A stretch of 64,000 nt of DNA from NCBI RefSeq assembly GCF_009749395.1, contig NZ_WBIR01000010.1, positions 62,001 through 126,000 of the forward strand. The letters are read 5' to 3'. The position numbers and the translations under genes are program-made. Below are positions 1 through 8,726 of this stretch, piece after piece. The stretch's first letter is position 1. Each line of letters starts with the position of its first letter. The notes beneath the pieces are model-generated. The model worked only from the letters and a program-made list of their open reading frames with translations, was not told the DNA's origin and did no database searches. The DNA is from Agromyces salentinus. Lineage in GTDB: Bacteria; Actinomycetota; Actinomycetes; Actinomycetales; Microbacteriaceae.

Positions 1-367
1 CCTCGCCGACGGTCTTGCCGTCGAGCGGTGCCGCGAGGGCGGCGTCGACATCGGCGGCGCCGGCTGCGGCGACCGCGTCGAGCACCTTCTCGGCGAGCGT
101 GACGAACTTGTCGTTCTTCGCGACGAAGTCGGTCTCGCACGCGAGCTGGATCAGGGTGTAGCCCGCGGGCGACTCCTTGGCAGCGACCAGGCCTTCGCTC
201 GTGGAGCGATCGGCACGCTTCGCGTTGCCCTTCGCGCCCTTGAGACGGAGGATCTCAGTGGCCTTCTCGAGGTCGCCGTCGGCCTCCTCGAGCGCCTTCT
301 TGGTGTCGACCATGCCCGTGCCGAGCTGCTCGCGCAGGGCCTTGATGTCGGCGATGCTGATTGCCAT
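1..367 (-). CDS. tsf: Elongation factor Ts (N-terminal part; gene runs off the window edge)
   Basis: EF-Ts is the guanine nucleotide exchange factor that recharges EF-Tu with GTP in the cytoplasm. The protein begins [19 protein letters not shown], followed by the N-terminal UBA-like domain and the conserved [17 protein letters not shown] and CETDFVAKN stretches typical of EF-Ts. About 122 residues are visible and the C-terminal part lies left of base 1. The ATG at 365-367 is preceded by AAGGAG at a suitable distance. It lies 39 bp downstream of rpsB on the same strand, the near-universal rpsB-tsf pair, so co-transcription is expected. Confidence 0.97.
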   Translation of the reverse strand, partial: MAISIADIKALREQLGTGMVDTKKALEEADGDLEKATEILRLKGAKGNAKRADRSTSEGLVAAKESPAGYTLIQLACETDFVAKNDKFVTLAEKVLDAVAAAGAADVDAALAAPLDGKTVGE

Positions 368-406
368 GTCCGGCATTCTCCTTTGAGTCTGAGTTGGTCG
401 GCGGAA

Positions 407-1336
407 TTACTCTGCTGCAGCCTCGGCAGCGGCCTCGTCGTCGGCCGACTCGGTCGCGGCGACCTCGGTCGCAGCCTCGTCGACGACCTCGGCGGCCTCG
501 ACCTTTGCCTCGGCCTCGGTCTCGGCGACCTTCTCGGTCTCCGCAGATGCCTGCTCGGGGGTGGTCTCCGAACCGGCCTGGAGAAGCTCCTTCTCCCACT
601 CGGCCAGCGGCTCGACGGCCGAGACGTTGCCGGCTTCCTCGGGCTTCTGGTGGCGCTCGATGAGGCCCTCGGCCGCGGCATCCGCGATGATGCGGGTGAG
701 CAGTGCGACCGAACGGATGGCGTCGTCGTTGCCCGGGATCGGGTACTGGACCTCATCGGGGTCGCAGTTGGTGTCGAGGATGCCGATCACGGGGATGCCG
801 AGCTTCTTGGCCTCGTCGATCGCGAGGTGCTCCTTCTTGGTGTCGACCACCCAGAGCGCCGACGGCGTCTTCGACAGGTTGCGGATGCCGCCGAGCGACT
901 TGTGCAGCTTGTCGAGCTCGCGCTTCTTGATGAGGAGTTCCTTCTTGGTGAAGCCACTCGTGGTGCCTTCGAAGTCGAGCTCCTCGAGCTCCTTCATGCG
1001 CGCGAGGCGCTTGGAGACGGTCTGGAAGTTGGTGAGGAGGCCACCGAGCCAGCGCTGGTTCACGTAGGGCTGGCCGACGCGGGTCGCCTGCTCGGCGATG
1101 GACTCCTGCGCCTGCTTCTTCGTGCCGACGAAGAGGATGGTGCCGCCGTGGGCGACCGTCTCGCGGACGAAGTCGTACGCCTTGTCGATGAAGGCGAGCG
1201 ACTGCTGCAGGTCGATGATGTAGATGCCGGAACGCTCGGTGAAGATGAACCGCTTCATCTTCGGGTTCCAACGGCGGGTCTGGTGCCCGAAGTGCACGCC
1301 GCTGTCGAGCAGCTGGCGGATGGTGACGACGGCCAT
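407..1336 (-). CDS. rpsB: 30S ribosomal protein S2
   Basis: S2 is a late-assembling protein of the small ribosomal subunit. The protein starts [20 protein letters not shown] and carries the S2 signatures [20 protein letters not shown] and [10 protein letters not shown]. The open frame extends further upstream, but the ATG at 1334-1336 has AAGGAG just before it and matches the family start, giving 309 residues. The last 70 or so residues are an acidic Ala/Glu-rich tail that is longer than in E. coli S2; such tails are common in Actinobacteria. A promoter and leader hairpin can be proposed upstream (1475-1530). Confidence 0.97.
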   Translation of the reverse strand: MAVVTIRQLLDSGVHFGHQTRRWNPKMKRFIFTERSGIYIIDLQQSLAFIDKAYDFVRETVAHGGTILFVGTKKQAQESIAEQATRVGQPYVNQRWLGGLLTNFQTVSKRLARMKELEELDFEGTTSGFTKKELLIKKRELDKLHKSLGGIRNLSKTPSALWVVDTKKEHLAIDEAKKLGIPVIGILDTNCDPDEVQYPIPGNDDAIRSVALLTRIIADAAAEGLIERHQKPEEAGNVSAVEPLAEWEKELLQAGSETTPEQASAETEKVAETEAEAKVEAAEVVDEAATEVAATESADDEAAAEAAAE

Positions 1337-1474
1337 GAGCCGTACTCCTTTGTTCTCAGTTGACGCTCCGACCGGCGGCCGGAACCCTGGTGCCCGGCAC
1401 GGCTCCGCCCGGTGCAGTTCGCGAGAACTGGGTCGGGACTGAGTGGAGTCGTTGGCCGAAATGGCACGCGTAGT

Positions 1475-1493
1475 CACCTCGACAGGCGAGGTG
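1475..1493 (-). promoter_or_regulatory. Leader hairpin upstream of rpsB
   Basis: A perfect 7-bp inverted repeat, CACCTCG-ACAGG-CGAGGTG, lies about 140 nt upstream of the rpsB start, near the predicted 5' end of its transcript. It may be a structured leader. S2 autoregulates through its leader in gamma-proteobacteria, but I recognise no known motif here. Confidence 0.35.
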
Positions 1494-1501
1494 CTCCTGC
1501 C

Positions 1502-1530
1502 ACTCTACCATCGCGACCTGTCCTCCCCAA
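1502..1530 (-). promoter_or_regulatory. Candidate sigma-A-type promoter for rpsB-tsf
   Basis: On the minus strand, TTGGGG (bases 1525-1530) and TAGAGT (1502-1507) are separated by exactly 17 bp. The -10 fits the TAnnnT actinobacterial consensus and the -35 keeps TTG. Transcription would begin near 1495, leaving a leader of about 160 nt before rpsB. Confidence 0.45.
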
Positions 1531-1606
1531 CCGGCGGCGGTGGCGGAGTCGGGGCGGTTCCGGCCCCTCGTGAATCCGGATGCCGCGAGCGGACGAGCAT
1601 CGCAGC

Positions 1607-2332
1607 ATGAGAGTTCGAACCGACCGGCGTCCACTGAAGAACGACTCGCGTCGCCGGGGCCCGGCCCTCGCGTCGCGCGGCGCTCTCTCACTCCTCCTCG
1701 TCGCGCTGGCCGCGGCGTTCATGCCGGCGGGCGGATCCGCCTCCGCGTCCGCTCCAGCGGCGGAGGTGCGGCCGAGCGATGCAGGTCTAGCCGCCGCCGT
1801 CGCCGCACCTCCTCGCTCCGAGTCGGCCGGATCATCGGCGCCCGATGCGGTCGCTCCCGTCCGTACCCGGTCGAACGAGGTGATCCCCCGGATGCTCCTT
1901 CGCCCCGGGGTTGACGTGGTCGAGGCGGATCCCTGGACCTGGCCGACGCCCATCCCGATCAGGGTCCTCGCTCCGTTCCGGGCTCCGCCCACGCCCTACG
2001 CCGCGGGACACCGCGGCGTGGATCTCCGAGCCACGCAGGGCGAGGCGATCGTCGCGCCGGCGCCGGGCGTCGTGACGTTCGCCGGCCCGGTCGCCGGGCG
2101 CCCGGTGATCTCCATCGATCACGGCGGTGGCGTCGTCAGTTCGATGGAGCCGATCGAGGCCTCCGTCGCCGTCGGCGATCGGGTCGCGCAGGGCGCGGCG
2201 ATCGGCACCGTCGGCGACGGAGAGCACTGCGAGGACTGCATCCACCTGGGCGTGCGCATCGATGGCGAGTACGTGTCACCGATGTTGTTCCTCGGCGGCG
2301 TGCCGTGGGCGATCCTGCTCCCGCTCGGCTGA
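1607..2332 (+). CDS. Secreted M23-family (LytM-like) peptidoglycan peptidase, possibly with altered metal site
   Basis: M23 peptidases cleave peptide cross-links in peptidoglycan or act as activators of other hydrolases. After a basic n-region there is a hydrophobic signal peptide (about residues 25-48), a linker, and an M23 fold at about 120-230. HRGVD (His135, Asp139) gives the first two zinc ligands. The usual HxH pair appears as Cys211-Ile-His213 (CIHLGVR), so the first His is replaced; CLHWG variants recur in actinobacterial M23 proteins. The ATG at 1607 was chosen because it gives a compact signal peptide; ATG 1580 is possible. The gene is divergent from rpsB, as in many Actinobacteria. 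Confidence 0.85.
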   Translation: MRVRTDRRPLKNDSRRRGPALASRGALSLLLVALAAAFMPAGGSASASAPAAEVRPSDAGLAAAVAAPPRSESAGSSAPDAVAPVRTRSNEVIPRMLLRPGVDVVEADPWTWPTPIPIRVLAPFRAPPTPYAAGHRGVDLRATQGEAIVAPAPGVVTFAGPVAGRPVISIDHGGGVVSSMEPIEASVAVGDRVAQGAAIGTVGDGEHCEDCIHLGVRIDGEYVSPMLFLGGVPWAILLPLG

Positions 2333-2349
2333 GGCGGAGCGGCTCCGCC
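2333..2349 (+). terminator. Candidate terminator hairpin after the M23 gene
   Basis: GGCGGAG-CGG-CTCCGCC forms a 7-bp G+C-rich stem directly after the stop codon, between the convergent M23 and xerC genes. The loop is tight and no T-run follows, so termination is only a suggestion. Confidence 0.35.
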
Positions 2350-2374
2350 GAGGGCCCGATGCCCGTGGACTCCC

Positions 2375-3355
2375 TCAGGCGCGCGGGTGCGCCGTGCGGT
2401 AGGTCTGCTTGAGGCGCTCCGCAGACACGTGCGTGTAGATCTGCGTGGTGCCGAGGCTGGCATGTCCGAGGAACTCCTGCACGGCGCGAAGGTCCGCTCC
2501 CCCGTCGAGCAGGTGCGTGGCGGCCGTGTGCCGCAGTGCATGCGGACCGCTCGGCCCTGTGCCAGGCAGCTCCTCGAGCACCGATGCCACGAGCCGGTGC
2601 ACGCTGCGAACCCCCATGCGAGCGCCGCGAGCGCCGAGGAAGACCGCCCCGGCGGCATCCGTCGCTGCGGCTCGTGCGACCCTGCCGCCCACGGCGCCCG
2701 CCGATGCTCGATCCCCGCCCGCTGCGGCGCCTGCTGCGGCGAGCATCGCCGGACGGGCCCGATCGACGTATCGGTCGAGCGCGCGCGCCGCCGGTGAGCC
2801 GTACGGCACGACGCGTTCCTTCGACCCCTTGCCCAGCACGCGCACCGTCCTCCTGCGCCGATCGAGGTCGGCGAGGTCGAGACCGACGAGTTCGGAGACG
2901 CGAAGGGCGGACGCGTACAGCAGTTCGATGATCGCGACGTCCCTCGCCGGGGTCGGCCGTTCGTCGGCGCAGCGCGCCTCCAACCGCGAGATGGCCTCCT
3001 CGAGGGCCTGCTGGCCGACGACGCGCGGGAGAGTGCGTTGCGCTCGCGGCGCCTTGAGCCGCGCACCGGCATCAGCGGGAATGAGGCCCGAACGCGTGAG
3101 CCACGCCGTGAACCCGCGAGCGGATGCCGCACGCCGCGCGATGCTCGCCCGCGCGAGCCCACGCTCGGTGGCCGCCCAGAGCCAGTCGCGCAGCACCTCC
3201 AGGTCGATCGCGGAGACGGTCGAGAGCCCACGATGCTCTGCGAAGTCGATGAGCTCCGCCAGGTCGGCGCGGTAGGCGGCGACCGTGTGCTCCGAGTAGC
3301 CGCGTTCGGCCCTCACGTGCGTCAGGTAGTCGTCCACCAGGGCGTCGAGCGTCAT
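2375..3355 (-). CDS. xerC: Tyrosine recombinase XerC
   Basis: XerC acts with XerD at dif to resolve chromosome dimers. The SAM-like core-binding domain spans about residues 1-100 and the catalytic domain about 115-326. The active-site set is visible: Arg152 (SALRVSEL), Lys179 ([10 protein letters not shown]), His272 and Arg275 (HALRH), His298 ([14 protein letters not shown]) and the nucleophile Tyr307. At 326 residues it is about 25 longer than usual because of an Ala/Gly-rich insert at about 205-237, between the Lys strand and the HxxR helix. The ATG at 3353-3355 has GGGAGG upstream. A catalytic XerD is expected elsewhere in the genome. Confidence 0.93.
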   Translation of the reverse strand: MTLDALVDDYLTHVRAERGYSEHTVAAYRADLAELIDFAEHRGLSTVSAIDLEVLRDWLWAATERGLARASIARRAASARGFTAWLTRSGLIPADAGARLKAPRAQRTLPRVVGQQALEEAISRLEARCADERPTPARDVAIIELLYASALRVSELVGLDLADLDRRRRTVRVLGKGSKERVVPYGSPAARALDRYVDRARPAMLAAAGAAAGGDRASAGAVGGRVARAAATDAAGAVFLGARGARMGVRSVHRLVASVLEELPGTGPSGPHALRHTAATHLLDGGADLRAVQEFLGHASLGTTQIYTHVSAERLKQTYRTAHPRA

Positions 3356-3426
3356 GGGTCCAGCCTCCCGCGTGCGATCGTCGCAGCTCCGACGGCGCGC
3401 CCGTCTCGCGGATCTGCCGCCCGGTC

Positions 3427-4347
3427 TCAGACGTGCGACTTGCGCGAGAACCGCTCGAGACGCTCTGCGGGCGGAAGCCCCGCGAGCTCGTCGAGGAATC
3501 GGCCGTCGAACTCGGAGACGACCGGCCCCGCACCGATCGGCACCACGGCTGTTGTCACCGCGTCGTCGTAGACGTGCACCAGCGTGAAGGACCGTCCGCC
3601 GTCGACCCCCACGAGTAAGCGCGGCGAGGCGGACGCGTCGATCGTGTAGGCCGTCGCCCCCGCCACCGCGACCGGGATGTCCGCGAAGGTTCCGTGGGTG
3701 GCGTAGTGGAGGTGTCCGCCGAGGATCAGGCGCACGCCTCGTCCGCGGATGACGGCCGCGAGCTCGTCCTGGCCCCGCAACTCGAGCACGTCCATCAGCG
3801 CGACGGGCGTCGGAATCGGCGCGTGATGCAGGGCGAGGATCGTGCCATGCTCGGCCGGCTCGTCGAGGACCCGATCGAGCCAGTCGAGCGTCTGCGCCTC
3901 GAGGGCACCGTGGTGGTAGCCGGGAACCGTCGAGTCGAGCGCCACGATGCGGAGGCCCTCGACCTCGATGACATGGTTCACGGGTGCGTCGGCACGGTCG
4001 TCAGATCTTGCCGGCCGCTCCCCGATCAGGAGCTCCGTTCGGAAGGTCGAGCGCTCGTCGTGGTTGCCCATGACCCATACGAGGCGGGCTCCGGCCGCGT
4101 CGGCGAGCGGGGCGAGGACGCCTCGCACGCGCCGGTAGGCATCGGCTTCGCCGAGGTCGGCGACGTCGCCCGTGACCACGATGGCATCGAGTCGACCGCC
4201 CATTCGACCGAGTTGGATCGCCGTCTGCGCGAGCGCCCCGACCGTGTCGGCGACACCGCCGAGCATCTGGCCGCCGGCGAGCAGGTGCGTGTCGCTCACA
4301 TGCGCGATGACCTGTCGCGCCGCCGGATACCTCCCGAACTGGACCAT
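3427..4347 (-). CDS. Calcineurin-like metallophosphoesterase (CpdA / 3',5'-cyclic nucleotide phosphodiesterase type)
   Basis: Predicted cytoplasmic class III phosphodiesterase with a binuclear metal centre. The family motifs appear in order: HVSDTHL (DxH), VVTGDVAD (GD), VMGNHDE (GNHD), LALHHAPIP, and the C-terminal [10 protein letters not shown] (GHxH). This layout is that of the CpdA/Rv0805 group that hydrolyses cAMP, although substrate range in the group is broad. The ATG at 4345-4347 has GGAGG 8 nt upstream; the open frame extends into dprA without support. It lies 22 bp after dprA on the same strand, so it may be the last gene of the lepB-to-dprA run. Confidence 0.85.
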   Translation of the reverse strand: MVQFGRYPAARQVIAHVSDTHLLAGGQMLGGVADTVGALAQTAIQLGRMGGRLDAIVVTGDVADLGEADAYRRVRGVLAPLADAAGARLVWVMGNHDERSTFRTELLIGERPARSDDRADAPVNHVIEVEGLRIVALDSTVPGYHHGALEAQTLDWLDRVLDEPAEHGTILALHHAPIPTPVALMDVLELRGQDELAAVIRGRGVRLILGGHLHYATHGTFADIPVAVAGATAYTIDASASPRLLVGVDGGRSFTLVHVYDDAVTTAVVPIGAGPVVSEFDGRFLDELAGLPPAERLERFSRKSHV

Positions 4348-4369
4348 GTGCCCACCTCCCGCCGAAAGC

Positions 4370-5683
4370 CTACGGCCGACGTCGGCGGATCCAGCCGCTC
4401 CCCCGCCAGAGAGCGACGCCATCGAGTTCGAGGATCCCGAGGACGGCCATGACGTCGGACGCCGGGAGCCCGCTGCGTCTCGCCAGATCTGCAACGGTCC
4501 GCGGGGCGCGCGAGCTCAGCGCATCGAGCACTCGGATGGTCTCAGCGTCAGCGTCCGCTTCCGTGGCGGCGGACCCTGACCCGGCGCCAGCGACCGCGTT
4601 TCCAGCCGTCGGCACCGCTCCGCCCGCGAGCTCGAGCACTTGGTCCGCGTCGACGACGCAGACGGCATCGTATTCGCGCATGAGCCGGTGGCAGCCGGCC
4701 GATGCGGGGCTCGTTGCGGGTCCGGGAAGCGCGCCGAGCGGTCGTCCGAGCGCCGCGGCATGGCCGGCGGTATTGAGCGATCCGCTCCGCATGCCGGCTT
4801 CGAGGACGACGGTCGCGTCACTCGCCGCCGCGATCAGGCGGTTGCGCTGGAGGAACCGCCACTTCGTCGGCGACGCCCCGCAGGGGAGCTCCGAGAACAC
4901 GGCGCCGGTCTCCACGATGCGCTGCAGCAGCGCATCGTGGCCCATGGGGTAGAAACGGTCGACGCCGCCTGCGAGGAAGGCGACGGTGACGCCGGAACTC
5001 GCGAGCGCTGATCGGTGCGCCATGCCGTCGATGCCGTAGGCGCCGCCCGAGACGACGGCGCACCCGCGATCGATCAGGCCGGCCGAGATCTCCATCGTCA
5101 TGTGCTCCCCGTACCCCGTCGCAGCCCGGGCGCCCACCAGGGCGATCGGCCGCCCGGAGAGCGACAGCGCGTCGACGGAGCCGCGAACCCACAGGCCGAT
5201 GGGCGCGTGCGCGCCGAGGTCGTCGACGCCCCTCGGCCATCCGGGATCGCCCGGCACGAGGAACTTCGCACCGACCCGATGCGCCTGCTCCAGGCCGCGG
5301 ACGAAGCCGCGCTCGTCGATGCGCGGTGCCCACCGCGCGATGCCGTTGGCAGCCTCACGGAGCGTCACGGCTTCGCCGGCGTCCGCCGCCGTCGCACTCA
5401 GGCGGTCGGCGGAGACACGGTCGAGCAGGAGCTCGGCCGTGCACGTCGCCCCGAGCGCGGCGATCAGCCGGCCGAGCACGCCATCGCCCGGCTCACCGAG
5501 GCTGCCGAGCACGGCTCTCGAGAATGCCTCGACCATGCCCTCGGCAGGAACCGGTGCATCGGAACCAGCTCGCGCGCTCGGTGATGGCTGATCGTCGTGC
5601 GACTGCGTGGCCGGGGCCTCGGGTCGGAGCACGGCGAACTGGCGCTGCCAACGGGCGGCCGCCTTCCTGGCCAGCGCGCTCAT
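4370..5683 (-). CDS. dprA: DNA-processing protein DprA
   Basis: DprA binds incoming single-stranded DNA and loads RecA during transformation. The Rossmann-like domain (about residues 110-330) shows VVSGGAYGIDGMAHRSAL, AFLAGGVDRFYP and SELPCGASPTKWRFLQRNR, all DprA hallmarks. A C-terminal winged helix (about 375-437) follows an Ala/Gly linker. The ATG at 5681-5683 overlaps the comM stop as ATGA, so translation is coupled. The gene is widespread in non-competent Actinobacteria, where its role is unclear. Confidence 0.94.
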   Translation of the reverse strand: MSALARKAAARWQRQFAVLRPEAPATQSHDDQPSPSARAGSDAPVPAEGMVEAFSRAVLGSLGEPGDGVLGRLIAALGATCTAELLLDRVSADRLSATAADAGEAVTLREAANGIARWAPRIDERGFVRGLEQAHRVGAKFLVPGDPGWPRGVDDLGAHAPIGLWVRGSVDALSLSGRPIALVGARAATGYGEHMTMEISAGLIDRGCAVVSGGAYGIDGMAHRSALASSGVTVAFLAGGVDRFYPMGHDALLQRIVETGAVFSELPCGASPTKWRFLQRNRLIAAASDATVVLEAGMRSGSLNTAGHAAALGRPLGALPGPATSPASAGCHRLMREYDAVCVVDADQVLELAGGAVPTAGNAVAGAGSGSAATEADADAETIRVLDALSSRAPRTVADLARRSGLPASDVMAVLGILELDGVALWRGSGWIRRRRP

Positions 5684-7218
5684 CGCTCGAATCCCTGCCG
5701 GAAGTACAGCGCGCGCCCGACGTGCGCGATCGTCGGCGAATCGCACCCCGCGAGGTCGGCGAGTGTCCACGCGACCTTGAGGACCCGATCGTACCCGCGC
5801 ATCGTGATGCCCCCTCGTTCGAGCGACCGGTCGAGCGCGGCGGTGATGCGACCACCCGGGTGCAGTCCGCCGGTGCCACGCAGCCACGGCCCCGGCACCT
5901 CTGCGTTCGTCCGCCATGGCGTGCCCTTGAGTCGCTCGGAGGCGGCCGCGCGAGCGGCGACGACGCGTCTGCGGGCCTCGGCCGACGACATGCCGGGCCG
6001 TTCGCGAGCCAGTCGAAGCCCCGCCGCCGTGAGACGCGGGACGCGCAGTTGCAGGTCGATGCGGTCGAGGAGGGGTCCTGAGATGCGCGCCATGTAGCGC
6101 CGCCGTGCGGCCGGCGGGCACGTGCACTCACTCGTGCCCTCGCGGCCGCACGGGCACGGGTTCGCGGCGATGACCAACTGGAACCGTGCAGGGAAGGACG
6201 CCACGGCATTGGCGCGATGGATGTTGATCGTGCCGGACTCGAGCGGCTGCCGGAGCACGTCGAGGACGGCGGCGGGGAACTCGGGTGCCTCGTCGAGGAA
6301 GAGCACGCCGTGCGAGGCTCGGGCCGCGGCGCCGGGGCGGATCAACCTGCTGCCGCCGCCGATCATCGCGGCGGCCGTCGCCGTGTGGTGCGGAGCCTCG
6401 AACGGCGGTCGGAACGACAGCGCCGAGGTCACCGCCCGGCCGGCCAGCGAACGCAGGCACGACACCTCGAGCGCCGCATCTGCGTCGAGGTCGGGAAGGA
6501 TGCCGGGCAGCCGGGAGGCGAGCATCGTCTTACCTGCGCCGGGCGGGCCGATCATCGAGAGGTGATGGCCGCCGGATGCCGCCACCAGGAGCGCTTCGAC
6601 GGCGTCCTCGTTGCCCGCGACCTCGGCGAGGTCTCCGGATGCCGCGTCGGCACCGACGACGTCGCCGGCGACGAACGGCACCGGCTCGACCTCGCGCGGC
6701 TCGAACCGCCCGCCGTGGCGGATGGCGGCCTCGAGCAGGGACACGACCCCGATGACCTCGATGCCGGGCACCAGCGACGCCTCGCCGGCGTTCGCGTGCG
6801 GGACCATGACGGTCTCGAAGCCCGCCCGCGACGCCGCCAGGACGGACGGGAGGATGCCGTCGATCGGACGCAGTCGCCCGTCGAGCCCGAGTTCGCCGAG
6901 GTGGACGACGCTCGCGACGGAGGCGACGGACACCTCGCCGGCCGCGGCCAGGCAGGCCATGGCGACCGCCAGGTCGAAGCCGGACCCATGCTTGGGCAGC
7001 GCGGCCGGCGAGAGGTTGACCGTGAGCTTCCGCTGCGGAAGCGGGCAGCCCGCGTTGACGGCCGCGGCGCGGACCCGCTCCCGAGCCTCCGCGAGCGCGG
7101 CATCGGGGAGCCCGATGATGGAGAATCCCGGCAACTGGGCGGAGAGGTCGGCCTCGACCTCGACGATCGAGCCGGTGAGCCCGAGGAGGGCCACGGCATG
7201 GGTGCGTGCGACCGGCAT
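5680..7218 (-). CDS. comM: YifB/ComM-family Mg-chelatase-like AAA+ ATPase
   Basis: ComM is a hexameric branch-migration helicase that aids integration of transforming DNA. The N-terminal Lon-C-like domain (about residues 1-170) is followed by an AAA+ module with Walker A GPPGAGKTMLASRLP and Walker B GVLFLDEAPEF, and a C-terminal Mg-chelatase-like lid domain (ANPCPCGREGT is typical of the family). The start MPVARTHAVALLGLTG at 7216-7218 overlaps the yraN stop by one base (TGATG), and its stop overlaps the dprA start. The length of 512 residues is standard. Confidence 0.93.
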   Translation of the reverse strand: MPVARTHAVALLGLTGSIVEVEADLSAQLPGFSIIGLPDAALAEARERVRAAAVNAGCPLPQRKLTVNLSPAALPKHGSGFDLAVAMACLAAAGEVSVASVASVVHLGELGLDGRLRPIDGILPSVLAASRAGFETVMVPHANAGEASLVPGIEVIGVVSLLEAAIRHGGRFEPREVEPVPFVAGDVVGADAASGDLAEVAGNEDAVEALLVAASGGHHLSMIGPPGAGKTMLASRLPGILPDLDADAALEVSCLRSLAGRAVTSALSFRPPFEAPHHTATAAAMIGGGSRLIRPGAAARASHGVLFLDEAPEFPAAVLDVLRQPLESGTINIHRANAVASFPARFQLVIAANPCPCGREGTSECTCPPAARRRYMARISGPLLDRIDLQLRVPRLTAAGLRLARERPGMSSAEARRRVVAARAAASERLKGTPWRTNAEVPGPWLRGTGGLHPGGRITAALDRSLERGGITMRGYDRVLKVAWTLADLAGCDSPTIAHVGRALYFRQGFER

Positions 7219-7574
7219 CAGCCGATGCCCTCGAGGTGCTCGATGAGGGCCGGGGCCTCCGTGGGAGCCAGCACCGCGACGGCGTCGATGCGGATGCGCG
7301 ACGTGGCGGCCTCGGTCGCTTCGCACCACGCGATCGCGAGGCGCCGCAGCCGCGCGAGCTTGATCGGCGTGATCGCCTCGAACGGATGCCCGAAGTCGTG
7401 CGACGTGCGGGTCTTGACCTCGATGAAGACCGTCGCGTCCCCATCGCGCGCCACGATGTCGATCTCGCCGAGGCGACACCGCCAGTTGCGCTCGACCACT
7501 CGCAGTCCGCGAGCCTCCAGATGCTCGACCGCGAGTTGTTCGCCACGTCGACCGAGCTCAGCATTGTGGGCCAT
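7218..7574 (-). CDS. yraN: YraN family (UPF0102) endonuclease-fold protein
   Basis: A small protein of 118 residues with the restriction-endonuclease-like signature GEIDIVARDGDATVFIEVKTR, giving the Asp and Glu-x-Lys acidic core. The family almost always neighbours rnhB, comM and dprA, as here, and a Holliday-junction or DNA-uptake role has been suggested but not settled. The ATG at 7572-7574 has GGAGG 8 nt upstream; the longer open frame lacks such support. Confidence 0.9.
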   Translation of the reverse strand: MAHNAELGRRGEQLAVEHLEARGLRVVERNWRCRLGEIDIVARDGDATVFIEVKTRTSHDFGHPFEAITPIKLARLRRLAIAWCEATEAATSRIRIDAVAVLAPTEAPALIEHLEGIG

Positions 7575-7694
7575 CAGCACCACCTCCGCGACCAGCGTGG
7601 CGGTGGTGGCGGCGGCGGATCGCGAACGGCCGCGAACGCGGTTCATCTCGCGGCTGGATGACCCTTGTGAGGACGAGTCGGTCGGATGCTCCGA

Positions 7695-8018
7695 CTACTC
7701 GTCGAGCGCGAGTTCCTTCGGAAGCTCGAACTCGCGGGTCGCGAGCTCCTCGACGTTCACGTCCTTGAACGTCAGGACGCGGACCGACTTGACGAACCGG
7801 TCGGCGCGATAGACGTCCCAGACCCAGACGTCCTTCATGGTGAGCTCGAAGTAGAAGTCGTGCTCGGTGTCGCGGCGCACGAGTTCGACCTCGTTCGCCA
7901 GGTAGAAGCGACGCTCGGTCTCCACCACGTACTTGAACTGCGTCACGATGTCGCGGTATTCGCGGTACAGGGCAAGCTCGACCTCGCGGTCGTAGTCTTC
8001 GAACTCGTCGTCATCCAT
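7695..8018 (-). CDS. DUF2469 family protein (Rv2901c-like)
   Basis: A protein of 107 residues, acidic at both ends, with the very conserved core ALYREYRDIV, VVETERRFYLANEVEL and VWVWDVYRADRFVKSVRVLTFKDVNVEEL. It closely resembles M. tuberculosis Rv2901c and is restricted to Actinobacteria. The function is unknown; the constant position beside rnhB-lepB suggests a housekeeping role. The ATG at 8018 aligns with the family start. An ATG at 8027 overlapping the rnhB stop (ATGA) would add MNP and may be used for coupling. Confidence 0.88.
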   Translation of the reverse strand: MDDDEFEDYDREVELALYREYRDIVTQFKYVVETERRFYLANEVELVRRDTEHDFYFELTMKDVWVWDVYRADRFVKSVRVLTFKDVNVEELATREFELPKELALDE

Positions 8019-8023
8019 CGGAT

Positions 8024-8725
8024 TCATCCTACGCCGAGGTCGAAGAGCGCGGGCATCGGCGCAGCCGGCTCCTTGAGCCAGGTTCGGCGGTGCAGGCCGC
8101 TCGGCCCGTGCTCGGCGATGGCCTCGAAATGTGCACGGCTCGAGTAGCCCTTGTTCTCATTCCATGCGTAGAGCGGGATCTCGGCGTGGGATCTGTGCAT
8201 GCCACGGTCGCGGTGCACCTTGGCGAGGACGGATGCCGCGGCCACGGATGCGCAGTCGCGATCGGCCTTGATGCGAGTCGTGACCCTGACGCGGTGCTGG
8301 ATCGCGCGGCTCAACCAGTCGTGGTTGCCGTCGAGCAGGAGCGGGGCATCGACGAGCTCGTGACCGACGCCGGCCGCCTGCTGCGACGCGGAGAGCGCCT
8401 CGAACGCACGCGCCCCGGCGAGGCCGAGGCACGCCATGATGCCCAGCTCGTCGATCTCGGCGGCACTCGCCTCGCCGACGGCCCAGCCGCGTACCCAGGC
8501 ACCGGCGCGGGGAGCCATGGCCTCCCGCCTCGGCTCGGTCATCAGCTTCGAGTCCCGCAACCCGGCCGGCATCCGTCTGACGGATGCGTCGATGACGACG
8601 AGCCCCACCGCGACCGGACCGGCGAGCGCGCCGCGCCCGACCTCGTCGCAGGCGAGGACGACCGGCGCTCCCAAATCGAGCAGCTCCCGTTCGACGCGGA
8701 GGTTCGGCACGACCGACGGAGCCAT
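8024..8725 (-). CDS. rnhB: Ribonuclease HII
   Basis: RNase HII nicks DNA 5' of misincorporated ribonucleotides and degrades RNA in hybrids. CDEVGRGALAGPV carries the first Asp-Glu pair, LLLDGNHDW the third acidic residue, and IKADRDCASVAAASVLAKVHRD the conserved Lys/Asp/Ser block. It has 233 residues. The ATG at 8723-8725 starts one base after the lepB stop and has GGAGACTGAG upstream. Confidence 0.95.
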   Translation of the reverse strand: MAPSVVPNLRVERELLDLGAPVVLACDEVGRGALAGPVAVGLVVIDASVRRMPAGLRDSKLMTEPRREAMAPRAGAWVRGWAVGEASAAEIDELGIMACLGLAGARAFEALSASQQAAGVGHELVDAPLLLDGNHDWLSRAIQHRVRVTTRIKADRDCASVAAASVLAKVHRDRGMHRSHAEIPLYAWNENKGYSSRAHFEAIAEHGPSGLHRRTWLKEPAAPMPALFDLGVG

Positions 8726-8726
8726 C

